This document shows positions 35,056 through 43,038 of a stretch of 64,000 bases of DNA, in pieces. Source of the DNA: Zavarzinella sp. (GTDB lineage Bacteria > Planctomycetota > Planctomycetia > Gemmatales > Gemmataceae); NCBI GenBank assembly GCA_041399155.1, contig JAWKTI010000006.1:220718-284717 (forward strand). The letters are read 5' to 3'. Each line of letters begins with the position of its first letter. Positions within the stretch are counted from its first letter, which is position 1. The notes beneath the pieces were generated by a model that was not told the DNA's origin, ran no database searches, and saw only the letters and a list, made by a program, of their open reading frames with translations. The position numbers were made by a program, and so were the translations under genes.

Positions 35056-35715
35056 TTATTCCATAGACTTCGACATCGTAATTAATTTCTTAATAGAGTC
35101 CATAATGTGATCTTCAATAAAAACGTGGTAGTAAAATTTGCCATATAAAATACCTGAAGGGTAGTTGTCATCTGAACAGAAAAAACCATTTTGCAAAGCA
35201 GGTGGATAATATAAGTAATCTTTCACCTCTAGCAGATCAATCATTTTTAATAATGAAATTTTTCCATTTTTCTTGAACGTGAGTGCATTTTCAATGTCTG
35301 GCTCGGCGGACACTAACAAACGTGCCTCTTGATAATTCGGCACAAGCCAACCATTGTCAGTTCTTTCAGATTTAGCGATTTGACGAAAACTAGTTCCAAA
35401 TGCATTGCCATGAATGTCAAATACATTGATGTGTTCAAGATACACATGCATGGCTATACCGTAAGTTTCTTCGAGAAATAAGTAGCTATTAAGATTACAA
35501 TTCTCACGCATCTCAAAAATAATTTCATTCATTCCAGACTGAATTGAACATTTTGTATGCATTGGGCCTTCATCATAACTAGACATTTTGTCAGAACGGA
35601 TGAGCATAGTTTCAGTTATAGATTGATCCTGTCCAGCTAAAGACAGCACAGGCAGATCGCAAATTAGACAATGATGCTTTTGCATTCTTCCAGCATATAC
35701 AATTGGTTTCTTCAT
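35056..35715 (-). CDS. A+T-rich orphan protein, 219 residues
   Basis: No family recognised. It opens MKKPIVYAGRMQKHHCLICD; the CLIC motif plus a later Cys (HTKCS) might bind a metal. The rest is mixed helix and strand, with YLYYPPALQNGFFC and a final helix. The coding sequence is much richer in A and T than its neighbours and uses codons accordingly, which suggests recent acquisition. It sits beside the repeat and rfbA fragment, a place of past rearrangement. Monocistronic, with no clear ribosome site beyond GAAG before the ATG. Confidence 0.65.
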   Translation of the reverse strand: MKKPIVYAGRMQKHHCLICDLPVLSLAGQDQSITETMLIRSDKMSSYDEGPMHTKCSIQSGMNEIIFEMRENCNLNSYLFLEETYGIAMHVYLEHINVFDIHGNAFGTSFRQIAKSERTDNGWLVPNYQEARLLVSAEPDIENALTFKKNGKISLLKMIDLLEVKDYLYYPPALQNGFFCSDDNYPSGILYGKFYYHVFIEDHIMDSIKKLITMSKSME

Positions 35716-35789
35716 GATAATAATTGGATGCGATGCACGGCATCTTTTGTCCAGAAACAGATAACAAACGGGAGTGCAGAAAACATGCC

Positions 35790-36308
35790 CTATTCTTCTG
35801 ATTCGATTCGCTCCACCAGTGCAATCTCTGCTGCTAGCGTGGTGGCGGCTTTCTTCTTGGAATTTGCCGGATTCAGGCAGAACAGGTCATTCCATTTTTC
35901 GCCACGGGTGCCGTGCTGTCGCACATACCATTCTTCGGTGCGATAGTCGAATGCCAGCGGAAACAGCGAACAATCCTGCGGCTTGTATTTCAGGGCATCG
36001 CCATGTTCCATCCCCAGGCGGTGCAGCACGCACCCCTTGTTGAAGAAAATGCACCAGCCATTCACCACCCGTAACATCGGAAAGCCTTCTTTACGACGGT
36101 TACTTGTGATGCCCGACTTGTTGATCAGCTTCTGTGCTGCGGGCACCAATTGGTCCATAATCTCAGGCAGCAAATCGTTTATCCGTTCGATCTCTTCTTC
36201 ATCTACCGTGGGGCGGCCATTCTTGCAGCATACCCCCTCGCAACCACGGCCAAAAGTACATTCGAACGTTGCCTCGTGGGCATTTACAACCAGTAAGTTT
36301 GTTTTCAA
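35790..36308 (-). CDS. DUF3109-type cysteine cluster protein
   Basis: About 172 residues. The Cys arrangement FECTFGRGCEGVCCKNGRPTV near the N-terminus, CIFFNKGCVLHRLG and KPQDCSLFPLAFD match DUF3109, a relative of the YkgJ cluster family that probably binds a metal centre. TTG at 36308 is preferred (AGGA nine bases upstream), since the open frame further upstream (to 36410) lies inside the ligase gene. The start is 14 bp after the ligase stop, so it is probably cotranscribed with it. Confidence 0.75.
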   Translation of the reverse strand: MKTNLLVVNAHEATFECTFGRGCEGVCCKNGRPTVDEEEIERINDLLPEIMDQLVPAAQKLINKSGITSNRRKEGFPMLRVVNGWCIFFNKGCVLHRLGMEHGDALKYKPQDCSLFPLAFDYRTEEWYVRQHGTRGEKWNDLFCLNPANSKKKAATTLAAEIALVERIESEE

Positions 36309-36321
36309 GTCAGCGGTTCCT

Positions 36322-37338
36322 TTAAGAAGATCTTCGGGCCAGGGCACGCACCGCAAGGTCGATAATAAATGTCTCGTGGTGCAGTTCCAGCATTGATAAT
36401 CCATCCACAATTGTGGGGCTGTACAAATACGGGTTTGGGTTCACTTCCAGAATATAGGGGACACCTTCCGGGGTGATGCGGAAATCCAGCCGACCATAAT
36501 CCCGCAATCCCACCAGGCGGAATGCCTTGCGACAGATATCGTAGAACATTGCCGTGGAACATTCCGGCAGCGACACACCAGAAGTGATGACAGACGCACC
36601 AAATTCAGGCGATTCCGGGTCCCACTTGGCAGCGTAAGTATAGATCGGCCAGTTGGTGCTGGGTTGCTCGTAATCGTATCGCAACTCCCCAGGTGGGATC
36701 ATCTGCAACTGTCCGGTGGTGGCCGATTCAAACATATTTACGTAAATTTCCCGCCCGGCAATATATTGCTCTACCAGAATGGGCACCGCATAACGTGCCT
36801 GTAGCAGACGCACACGATCTTCCAGTGCCTGCTGGTTGGTTACCACCGAACCCTGATCAATCCCCAGGCTGCCATCCTGATTGGCCAGCTTCACAAACGC
36901 AGGCCAGGCGTGGGTCCATGGATCAATTTGTTCCCCTTCCACCACCATAAAAGGTGGGGTGGGCAAGCCGGCACTTTGCAGCAAGTGCTTTGTGCGAACT
37001 TTATCGCGACATAATGCCAGAGTCAGCGAACCAGAACCGGTAAAGGGAATGTTTAACCATTCCAGCAACGCTGCATTGGCAATTTCCGTTTCGGATCGAT
37101 CGCCACAGCCTTCGTATAAGTTGAAGATAGCATCGGGCTGATACCAGTTAATCGCTTCCAGCAATGGCCGTGGATGACGATCGTAGCCCACACAACTGCA
37201 CGGATAGTGATATGCCTGCAGAGTTTCTTCCACACCTTCCACAATTTCCAGAATGTCCAGTTCGGAAGCAGCATCGGGGTGATTTTCCGGCAGTACCGGC
37301 GAGTTGTAGGCAATCAGAATCCGTTGTTGTACTGGCAT
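36322..37338 (-). CDS. D-alanine-D-alanine ligase-like ATP-grasp protein
   Basis: A 338-residue ATP-grasp enzyme. The N-terminal domain has PDAIFNLYEGCGDRSETE and the segment IPFTGSGSLTLALCRDKVRTK, as in Ddl. The ATP-grasp core has PAFVKLANQDGSLGI and ILVEQYIAGREIYVNMF, and the metal-binding motif is RLDFRITPEGVPYILEVNPNP. Relatives in planctomycetes may ligate other amino acids, so the peptidoglycan role is not assured. The ATG at 37338 is used; the open frame continues upstream but there translates the reverse of the VWA gene. Confidence 0.85.
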   Translation of the reverse strand: MPVQQRILIAYNSPVLPENHPDAASELDILEIVEGVEETLQAYHYPCSCVGYDRHPRPLLEAINWYQPDAIFNLYEGCGDRSETEIANAALLEWLNIPFTGSGSLTLALCRDKVRTKHLLQSAGLPTPPFMVVEGEQIDPWTHAWPAFVKLANQDGSLGIDQGSVVTNQQALEDRVRLLQARYAVPILVEQYIAGREIYVNMFESATTGQLQMIPPGELRYDYEQPSTNWPIYTYAAKWDPESPEFGASVITSGVSLPECSTAMFYDICRKAFRLVGLRDYGRLDFRITPEGVPYILEVNPNPYLYSPTIVDGLSMLELHHETFIIDLAVRALARRSS

Positions 37339-37512
37339 GAAACTTCGCAGGTAATACAGAAATACAAGTGCAGAACCCTCCAATAGCATCCCACACCGAA
37401 CGTGGTAAATTGTATGGTAACAACACCATGTCAGGCAGCAACGAAATAGAGAATATTGTGTATACTGGCAGAATAACTGCTTTGTACTCTGTTCTGGAAG
37501 AAAGGAACGCCG

Positions 37513-38541
37513 TTGACTTGGTATTTTGGCAATCCCTGGGCCTTGTGGTGGCTGCTGGCAATTCCGGTTGCGTGCGGCTTGCTGTACTACGCCCAGCGTC
37601 AACGCCAGAAGACACTTTCCGCGTTGGGCGATGCGGCTGTGCTGGGTCAGTTCATCACCATCCCCAGACGAAGGCGAAGAATCTCCCAGTGGTGCCTGAT
37701 CCTCGGTCTGACTTCGCTCTGCTTGGCACTGGCAAACCCCAGGTGGGGCAAAGGTGATCAGGAAGGCGTCCTGGTGGGCCGCGACATTGTGCTGATCTAC
37801 GACCTCAGCCGAAGCATGGAAGCGGCAGATATGAGCGATGCCAGCATGCCCACGCGCTGGCAGGCTGCCCAGCAAGGAATGCACCGATTGCTGAATGCGG
37901 TGCAGGCACGTGGGGGGAATCGCCTGGCGCTGGTCGTGGTGGCAGCAAAGGCATACGTGGTCTGTCCGTTGACCAGCGATTACGACTACCTTCGAACACG
38001 GATTGACGAATATTCGCCCAGTTTGCCCCCACCTGAAGTGCGTCCACAGCCCGATGAACCAATCGAATCGGGAACACGCCTGGGTTGGGGAATACAGCTT
38101 GCGGTAGAAGCCCACGAACCACAATTTATCGGGTATCAGGATATTGTGCTGCTGAGCGATGGCGATGGGCCTGCTGTCGAACGCGAGATCGAAACTGGCA
38201 TCCGTGCGGCAAGCAATGCCAACATTCCTGTCCATACCGTGGGAATTGGTGATCCCACGCGACCGTTCGAGCTGGTGCTTGGTACTGGCAATAATGCTGA
38301 CTTTGTTGGCACCACCATGCAGGCGGATCTGCTGCGAGATGTTGCCCGCCGCACCAATGGTGAATATTTGGCTTCGGAACGGGAAACGCCCCCACTGGAT
38401 ACGTGGTACCAGCAGGTGCTGGCGAATCGCCCCAGCAGAGAGCTGGATGAAGATGCCATTCCCAAGCCAAAGGACCGCACCGTCTGGTTCTGTGTGCTGG
38501 CACTGATGTTGTTGTTTTTGGGCTGGATGCTGGAGAAATAA
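37513..38541 (+). CDS. VWA-domain membrane protein, BatB-like
   Basis: A 342-residue protein with two N-terminal membrane segments (about 10-30 and 60-75), a VWA domain with an intact MIDAS motif (YDLSRSMEAADM), VVAAKAYVVCPLT and VLLSDGDGPAVE, and a C-terminal anchor. This is the BatA/BatB architecture. The start is TTG at 37513, with AAAGGA six bases upstream. It opens a three-gene operon with TPR and BatD-like genes, separated by 3 bp from the next. In Bacteroides such operons are linked to aerotolerance; the function in planctomycetes is unknown. Confidence 0.85.
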   Translation: MTWYFGNPWALWWLLAIPVACGLLYYAQRQRQKTLSALGDAAVLGQFITIPRRRRRISQWCLILGLTSLCLALANPRWGKGDQEGVLVGRDIVLIYDLSRSMEAADMSDASMPTRWQAAQQGMHRLLNAVQARGGNRLALVVVAAKAYVVCPLTSDYDYLRTRIDEYSPSLPPPEVRPQPDEPIESGTRLGWGIQLAVEAHEPQFIGYQDIVLLSDGDGPAVEREIETGIRAASNANIPVHTVGIGDPTRPFELVLGTGNNADFVGTTMQADLLRDVARRTNGEYLASERETPPLDTWYQQVLANRPSRELDEDAIPKPKDRTVWFCVLALMLLFLGWMLEK

Positions 38542-38544
38542 CTG

Positions 38545-39417
38545 ATGCAAAGACAACTCTGCAGCGTGCTTTTTCTGGGTGCCATCATTGCATTGCTGGG
38601 TGCTGACGAGCTTGCTCCCTGGGATTGGATTCGCCAGGGCAATGCCGCTTACCAACAGCAACAATGGCAGCAGGCAACTTCTGCGTATCAACGTGCAGAA
38701 CCAGAAACAACCGATCCCGGCCTGGTTGCCTTCAATAAGGCAATGGCCTTGTATCAGCAGCAGGAATTTCGTGAAGCAGAGCTTCATTTTCAACGCACAC
38801 TTGCAGACCAATTGATCCCTCCCCAGCGGGCACGCGTGGCCCTGCTGAACCTGGGCTGTTGCCTGTTACATCAGGCCAGCCCGCAGAATATTGCATTGTT
38901 TCGCGATGCGATGCAGTGCTTCCAGACCATTCTGGATACCACGACACCTGGCAACTCCGAAACCAAGGAGCTTCGCACCGATGCCCAGCATAACCTGGTG
39001 GTGGCCAAGTTGCTCTATCAGCAGGCACTAGCAAAACTTACTCCCCAACAACAAAAACAGGAACAGGAAGAACGCACCCGACCAAAGCCCCCGGAACCGA
39101 AGCCAAAACCAAAGCAGAACGAAACGCAACCGAAAGACAATACCACCATACCCAAGAATGGTGGGGAAAATAATCCGCAACCAAAACAACAGCCTGGCAA
39201 AGAAAACAACCCCCAGGCCCAGCCCAAAGAAACGCCCAAAACCATTCCAGGTGCGGGACGTATGCCTGTGTTAAACGATTCTGCCGCACCACAACAATTG
39301 ACAGATCAGGATGCTGATCTGTTGCTGAAGAACGCGATTGAACGGATACAACGCGAGCGCCGCAAGCACCGTGCTGGTACTTTGGATGGAGAACACAGCC
39401 GTGTTAACGACTGGTAG
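38545..39417 (+). CDS. TPR protein, BatC-like
   Basis: A 290-residue exported or anchored protein with a signal sequence, then TPR units (WIRQGNAAYQQQQWQQATSAYQRAE, FNKAMALYQQQEFREAELHF). A low-complexity linker of Pro, Lys, Gln and Asn follows (about residues 175-235), then a short C-terminal helix. The layout fits the middle protein of a Bat operon. The start follows the VWA stop by 3 bp, and its end overlaps the next gene. Confidence 0.82.
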   Translation: MQRQLCSVLFLGAIIALLGADELAPWDWIRQGNAAYQQQQWQQATSAYQRAEPETTDPGLVAFNKAMALYQQQEFREAELHFQRTLADQLIPPQRARVALLNLGCCLLHQASPQNIALFRDAMQCFQTILDTTTPGNSETKELRTDAQHNLVVAKLLYQQALAKLTPQQQKQEQEERTRPKPPEPKPKPKQNETQPKDNTTIPKNGGENNPQPKQQPGKENNPQAQPKETPKTIPGAGRMPVLNDSAAPQQLTDQDADLLLKNAIERIQRERRKHRAGTLDGEHSRVNDW

Positions 39418-40372
39418 TCTGGCACTCCTTACCTGCCTGTGCCTGGGACAACCTGGCGAGCCAGTAAAGATTCCGATCATTGGCCAGCCCGATCCCTTTT
39501 ATGGTGCCGCTGGCAGCACAGTGACAATCATGCCATCTGCGGAACCTGCGGAACTTGAACCGAACCAGGCAATACGCTACCGCCTGGTGATTGATGGCAT
39601 CATCAATCCCAGCGATGTTACACAGCCAGACCTTGGAATGATCGCTGCATTCCAGGAATCGTTCACCTGCAAAACAATCTCTAGTGCCATTGCCAATCAG
39701 CAACTTGCCTGGGAGTACGAACTCATTCCACGCAGCAGACAGGTGCAGGCCATCCCGGTATTCACGCTGCCGTATTACGATCCCAAACGGCCACAACCAG
39801 AAGATTTTCCCAGCTTTCCCTTTCGCACGGTGCAGGCAAAGGCAATCCCAATTCAGGTGCGTGAACCAGTAACGCCAGCACCACCAATCGTGGAACAGCC
39901 ACTGGATATTCCAGCTCATGTGCGGAATCCTGTGGGCAAAACCTGGTTCCCACAGGAAACGTGGGTATGGGTTGTCTGGTTGGTTCTGCCCAGCAGCATT
40001 GTTGCACTGCACATCGCTTGGCAATACGCACGCCGACCAGACAGTTATCGCAAGAAACGTATGCAGCAGTACAAAGCCACGCGCCAGGCCATTCAACAGC
40101 TTGAGCGACACAACTTGACTGCACACGAAATCCTGGCAACTCTGCGGACTTATTTATCGCAGCGTTTGCAATGCGACACATCCAGCATGACCAGCAAGGA
40201 AATAGTGCAGGTGATTGCGGAAAGGACACCCCACCTTTCAGATCGGTGGGGGGATTTTCTGCAACGGCTGGATGAGGCACGCTTTGGCCCAGCGACAAAC
40301 CACAGCCAGCCCACGTGGTGCCAGCAGGCGGTGCAGTTGATTATTTCCTGGGAGCAGGAACTTTCGCAGTAA
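39386..40372 (+). CDS. BatD-like membrane protein
   Basis: About 328 residues. N-terminal signal (TTGSLALLTCLCLGQPG), a beta-rich extracytoplasmic part (VTIMPSAEPAELEPNQAIRY, then a BatD-like repeat), a membrane segment (WVVWLVLPSSIVALHIAWQY), and a cytoplasmic helical tail. The start is either ATG at 39386, overlapping the TPR gene by 32 bp, or GTG at 39401 with GGAG upstream. Third gene of the operon. The name rests on architecture and position more than on sequence identity. Confidence 0.7.
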   Translation: MENTAVLTTGSLALLTCLCLGQPGEPVKIPIIGQPDPFYGAAGSTVTIMPSAEPAELEPNQAIRYRLVIDGIINPSDVTQPDLGMIAAFQESFTCKTISSAIANQQLAWEYELIPRSRQVQAIPVFTLPYYDPKRPQPEDFPSFPFRTVQAKAIPIQVREPVTPAPPIVEQPLDIPAHVRNPVGKTWFPQETWVWVVWLVLPSSIVALHIAWQYARRPDSYRKKRMQQYKATRQAIQQLERHNLTAHEILATLRTYLSQRLQCDTSSMTSKEIVQVIAERTPHLSDRWGDFLQRLDEARFGPATNHSQPTWCQQAVQLIISWEQELSQ

Positions 40373-40664
40373 ACGATACTCAGTCAGGGTAGGCGCCTTC
40401 ATTTTTCTCTCATTGTTGCCATTCGCCCAAAATGTATTGAGCGTGATTATCCATTCACTATACATAACGCATTAATTTGGAAAAAGTTTCATTATTTTAC
40501 AAATTTTGTTGAAAAACTTGTGGAATAATTTCCACTATTGATCGTCTTGCTTATTATGAACTTGTGTTCATTCTTAGATTGTTGCCAACATTTACGGTGG
40601 TTGAAATACGCGTAACTTGGCAAACAATAAGAACTTAACGGCACTGCCCGTGGGAGATTTACTG

Positions 40665-43019
40665 ATGGCTATTCTTGGAACACTACTGCGAACGTTGCTG
40701 GGCAAACGCCTGCCCACAACCGCGGGTAAGGTGCGTGTTGCCGGCATCGATAGCGAGGTGCTGATTCAACGTGATCGATATGGTATTCCAGCCATTTCCG
40801 CATCCCACGAGCGTGATGCTGTCTTTGGCCTGGGGTTCTGCCACGCACAGGACAGGGCTTCGCAACTGGAAGTCATTCAACGTTTAGGACGTGGCACACT
40901 CAGCGAAATGGTGGGCCCAAAAGCAGTTCCAGTTGATCGCCTGTTACGCACGGTGGGCTTTCATCATGCTGCACGCCAGCAGTGGGACTTGCTCGATCAA
41001 CCATTTCAGGAACAGTTGAGTGCCTATGTCGCCGGTGTCAATCAGGGATATCAGCACGGTTGGCGACAGCAGCCACACGAGTTTACAATCCTTCGTCGTT
41101 CCCCCACCCCCTGGGAACCGTGGGATGTGCTGGCATGGAACAAACTGCAAACCTGGTTTATGCCCGGCAACTGGGATAGCGAACTGGCACGGTTGATGAT
41201 CTACTGTAACGATGGGCCGGAAGCACTGCTGGCACTGGATCCACTGGCATTTGAAAGCACCGGACAAACCTATCCCGCCATGCCCCTGGAAAAACTTGGG
41301 CAGATGGGTACTGTGCTGAACGATCTTCGGTCTGCACTGGAAGAACTGCAACGCTGGCACCCACCTGCAGGTGGGTCGAACAATTGGGTGATTGCTGCTT
41401 CAAGAACAGGCACAGGCCGACCGATCCTGGCAAACGATCCCCACCTGGCACCGGTCATTCCACCATTGTGGTATCTGGCATCGATTCATACGCCGGAATG
41501 GAAAGTAGTGGGGGCCAGTTTTGCAGGTACTCCCGCGTTTCCATCGGCCCACAATGGTCATATTGCCTGGGGCGTTACCGCTGGCTTGACAGATCAGGCA
41601 GACCTGATGCTGGAGAAAGTGAAGCAGGAAGGCGACGATCTTTTCTATCTTCGTGGTGAAGAATACCAGCAGTGCACCAAACGGGTCGAAACCATCCATG
41701 TGCGTGGTAAGGCACCCGTTACATTCCATGTTTACGAAACCAACCATGGCCCGGTTGTGCATGAAGTGTTGTACGAGGCACCGATGGCGCTTTCATTGAA
41801 AGCCGTTTGGTTACAGCAACGTCCGATGGATGGCTGGTTTTCGGCGATGAAAGCGAAAAGCTTTACCGAGTTTCGAGAATCATTCCGCAGGTGGCCTGGC
41901 TTCCCACAGAGCCTGGTCTATGCAGATAAGGAAGGGAACACTGGCTGGCTGCTGACAGGTGAAGTGCCGAAACGCACCAAGGATTGTGCGGGTAATTTAC
42001 CCCAGGCTGCCTGGGATTCTGCCGTTGATTGGGAGCCCGACCTGGTGCCACTGGAACAGATGCCGTTTGTGTTCAATCCCAAGGAGGGCTATGTGGCCAG
42101 TGCCAATTCTCGCCCAAGGATTGAAGCGGATGGGGCATTTCTTGGCAGTGATTTTCTGGATAGTTATCGACACGATGTGATTACGAAATCGCTGGCATCA
42201 AAGCAATCAATCAACATGGAAGACTGCGTGGAGATCCAGCGTTCCGTTGAATGCATTCCCTGGCAGCAGATTCGTGATATTGTTCTGGCGAATGATGATC
42301 CACGACCGGGAGTGCGGGAAGCTCTTCGCATTCTTGGCAGTTGGGATAACCACCTGCGAGCAGATTCTGCAGCAGCCACCATTTATGAGCTGTTCATGGC
42401 GAGCATGTGCATTCGTGTGGCAAAAGCCAAAGCACCCAGGTCGTGGGCGTATGCTGTTGGCAAAGGGATATCACCACTGAATAGTGTGACGTTTGTGGTG
42501 TATCGTCGATTCAGCCACCTGGTGCATCTGCTGCACACTCAGCCCGCAGACTGGTTTACCCACAGTTGGTCAAAGGAAATTGCCGATGCGCTCGATGAAG
42601 TGATGACGATGCTGCACCAGAACTACGGAACAAATCCTAAACAGTTTCAATGGGGCGAAATCCGGCCATTGAAGTTGAAGCACTTCATGATGGGGCCCAC
42701 GCCACTTGGGAAGGTGTTTAATCCCGCCCCCATTCCATGTGGGGGTGATGAACACACTCCGTGCCACGCTTCGCAAAGTGTGCTCGATCCACTTGGCGAA
42801 GTGCGTTCGATCCCCAACCTGCGAACAGTCATTGATGTGGGAAACTGGTCGAACAGTCGTTTCTGTCTTGCTGGCGGGCAATCGGCCAATCGATTTTCGC
42901 CGCACTTCGACGATCTGTTACCACTGTGGATCAACGGCGAAAGTGTGCCAATTGCCTGCACAGCGGAAGAAATCGCCAGCACCACCGTGCAGACCTTGAA
43001 ACTCCATCCGCAAGGTTAA
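40665..43019 (+). CDS. Penicillin acylase family (S45) Ntn-hydrolase
   Basis: A 784-residue precursor. Such enzymes cleave themselves to expose an N-terminal nucleophile Ser, here Ser238 in PAGGSNNWV, and hydrolyse amides such as beta-lactams or acyl-homoserine lactones. Other marks are DRYGIPAISA and HERDAVFGLGFCHAQDR in the alpha chain, LANDPHLA, and the Asn/Arg-rich SANSRP motif in the beta chain. No clear signal peptide follows the preferred ATG at 40665, with GGGAG eight bases upstream; TTG at 40617 is an alternative. Convergent with the kinase gene. The substrate is unknown. Confidence 0.92.
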   Translation: MAILGTLLRTLLGKRLPTTAGKVRVAGIDSEVLIQRDRYGIPAISASHERDAVFGLGFCHAQDRASQLEVIQRLGRGTLSEMVGPKAVPVDRLLRTVGFHHAARQQWDLLDQPFQEQLSAYVAGVNQGYQHGWRQQPHEFTILRRSPTPWEPWDVLAWNKLQTWFMPGNWDSELARLMIYCNDGPEALLALDPLAFESTGQTYPAMPLEKLGQMGTVLNDLRSALEELQRWHPPAGGSNNWVIAASRTGTGRPILANDPHLAPVIPPLWYLASIHTPEWKVVGASFAGTPAFPSAHNGHIAWGVTAGLTDQADLMLEKVKQEGDDLFYLRGEEYQQCTKRVETIHVRGKAPVTFHVYETNHGPVVHEVLYEAPMALSLKAVWLQQRPMDGWFSAMKAKSFTEFRESFRRWPGFPQSLVYADKEGNTGWLLTGEVPKRTKDCAGNLPQAAWDSAVDWEPDLVPLEQMPFVFNPKEGYVASANSRPRIEADGAFLGSDFLDSYRHDVITKSLASKQSINMEDCVEIQRSVECIPWQQIRDIVLANDDPRPGVREALRILGSWDNHLRADSAAATIYELFMASMCIRVAKAKAPRSWAYAVGKGISPLNSVTFVVYRRFSHLVHLLHTQPADWFTHSWSKEIADALDEVMTMLHQNYGTNPKQFQWGEIRPLKLKHFMMGPTPLGKVFNPAPIPCGGDEHTPCHASQSVLDPLGEVRSIPNLRTVIDVGNWSNSRFCLAGGQSANRFSPHFDDLLPLWINGESVPIACTAEEIASTTVQTLKLHPQG

Positions 43020-43038
43020 TCAAAGAAGAGGGTGGAAG

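Noticed and set aside
37339..38811. Upstream extension of the D-Ala-D-Ala ligase frame to 829 codons
   Set aside because: The extra part is antisense to the VWA gene and has no ATP-grasp features; the ligase domain starts at 37338.
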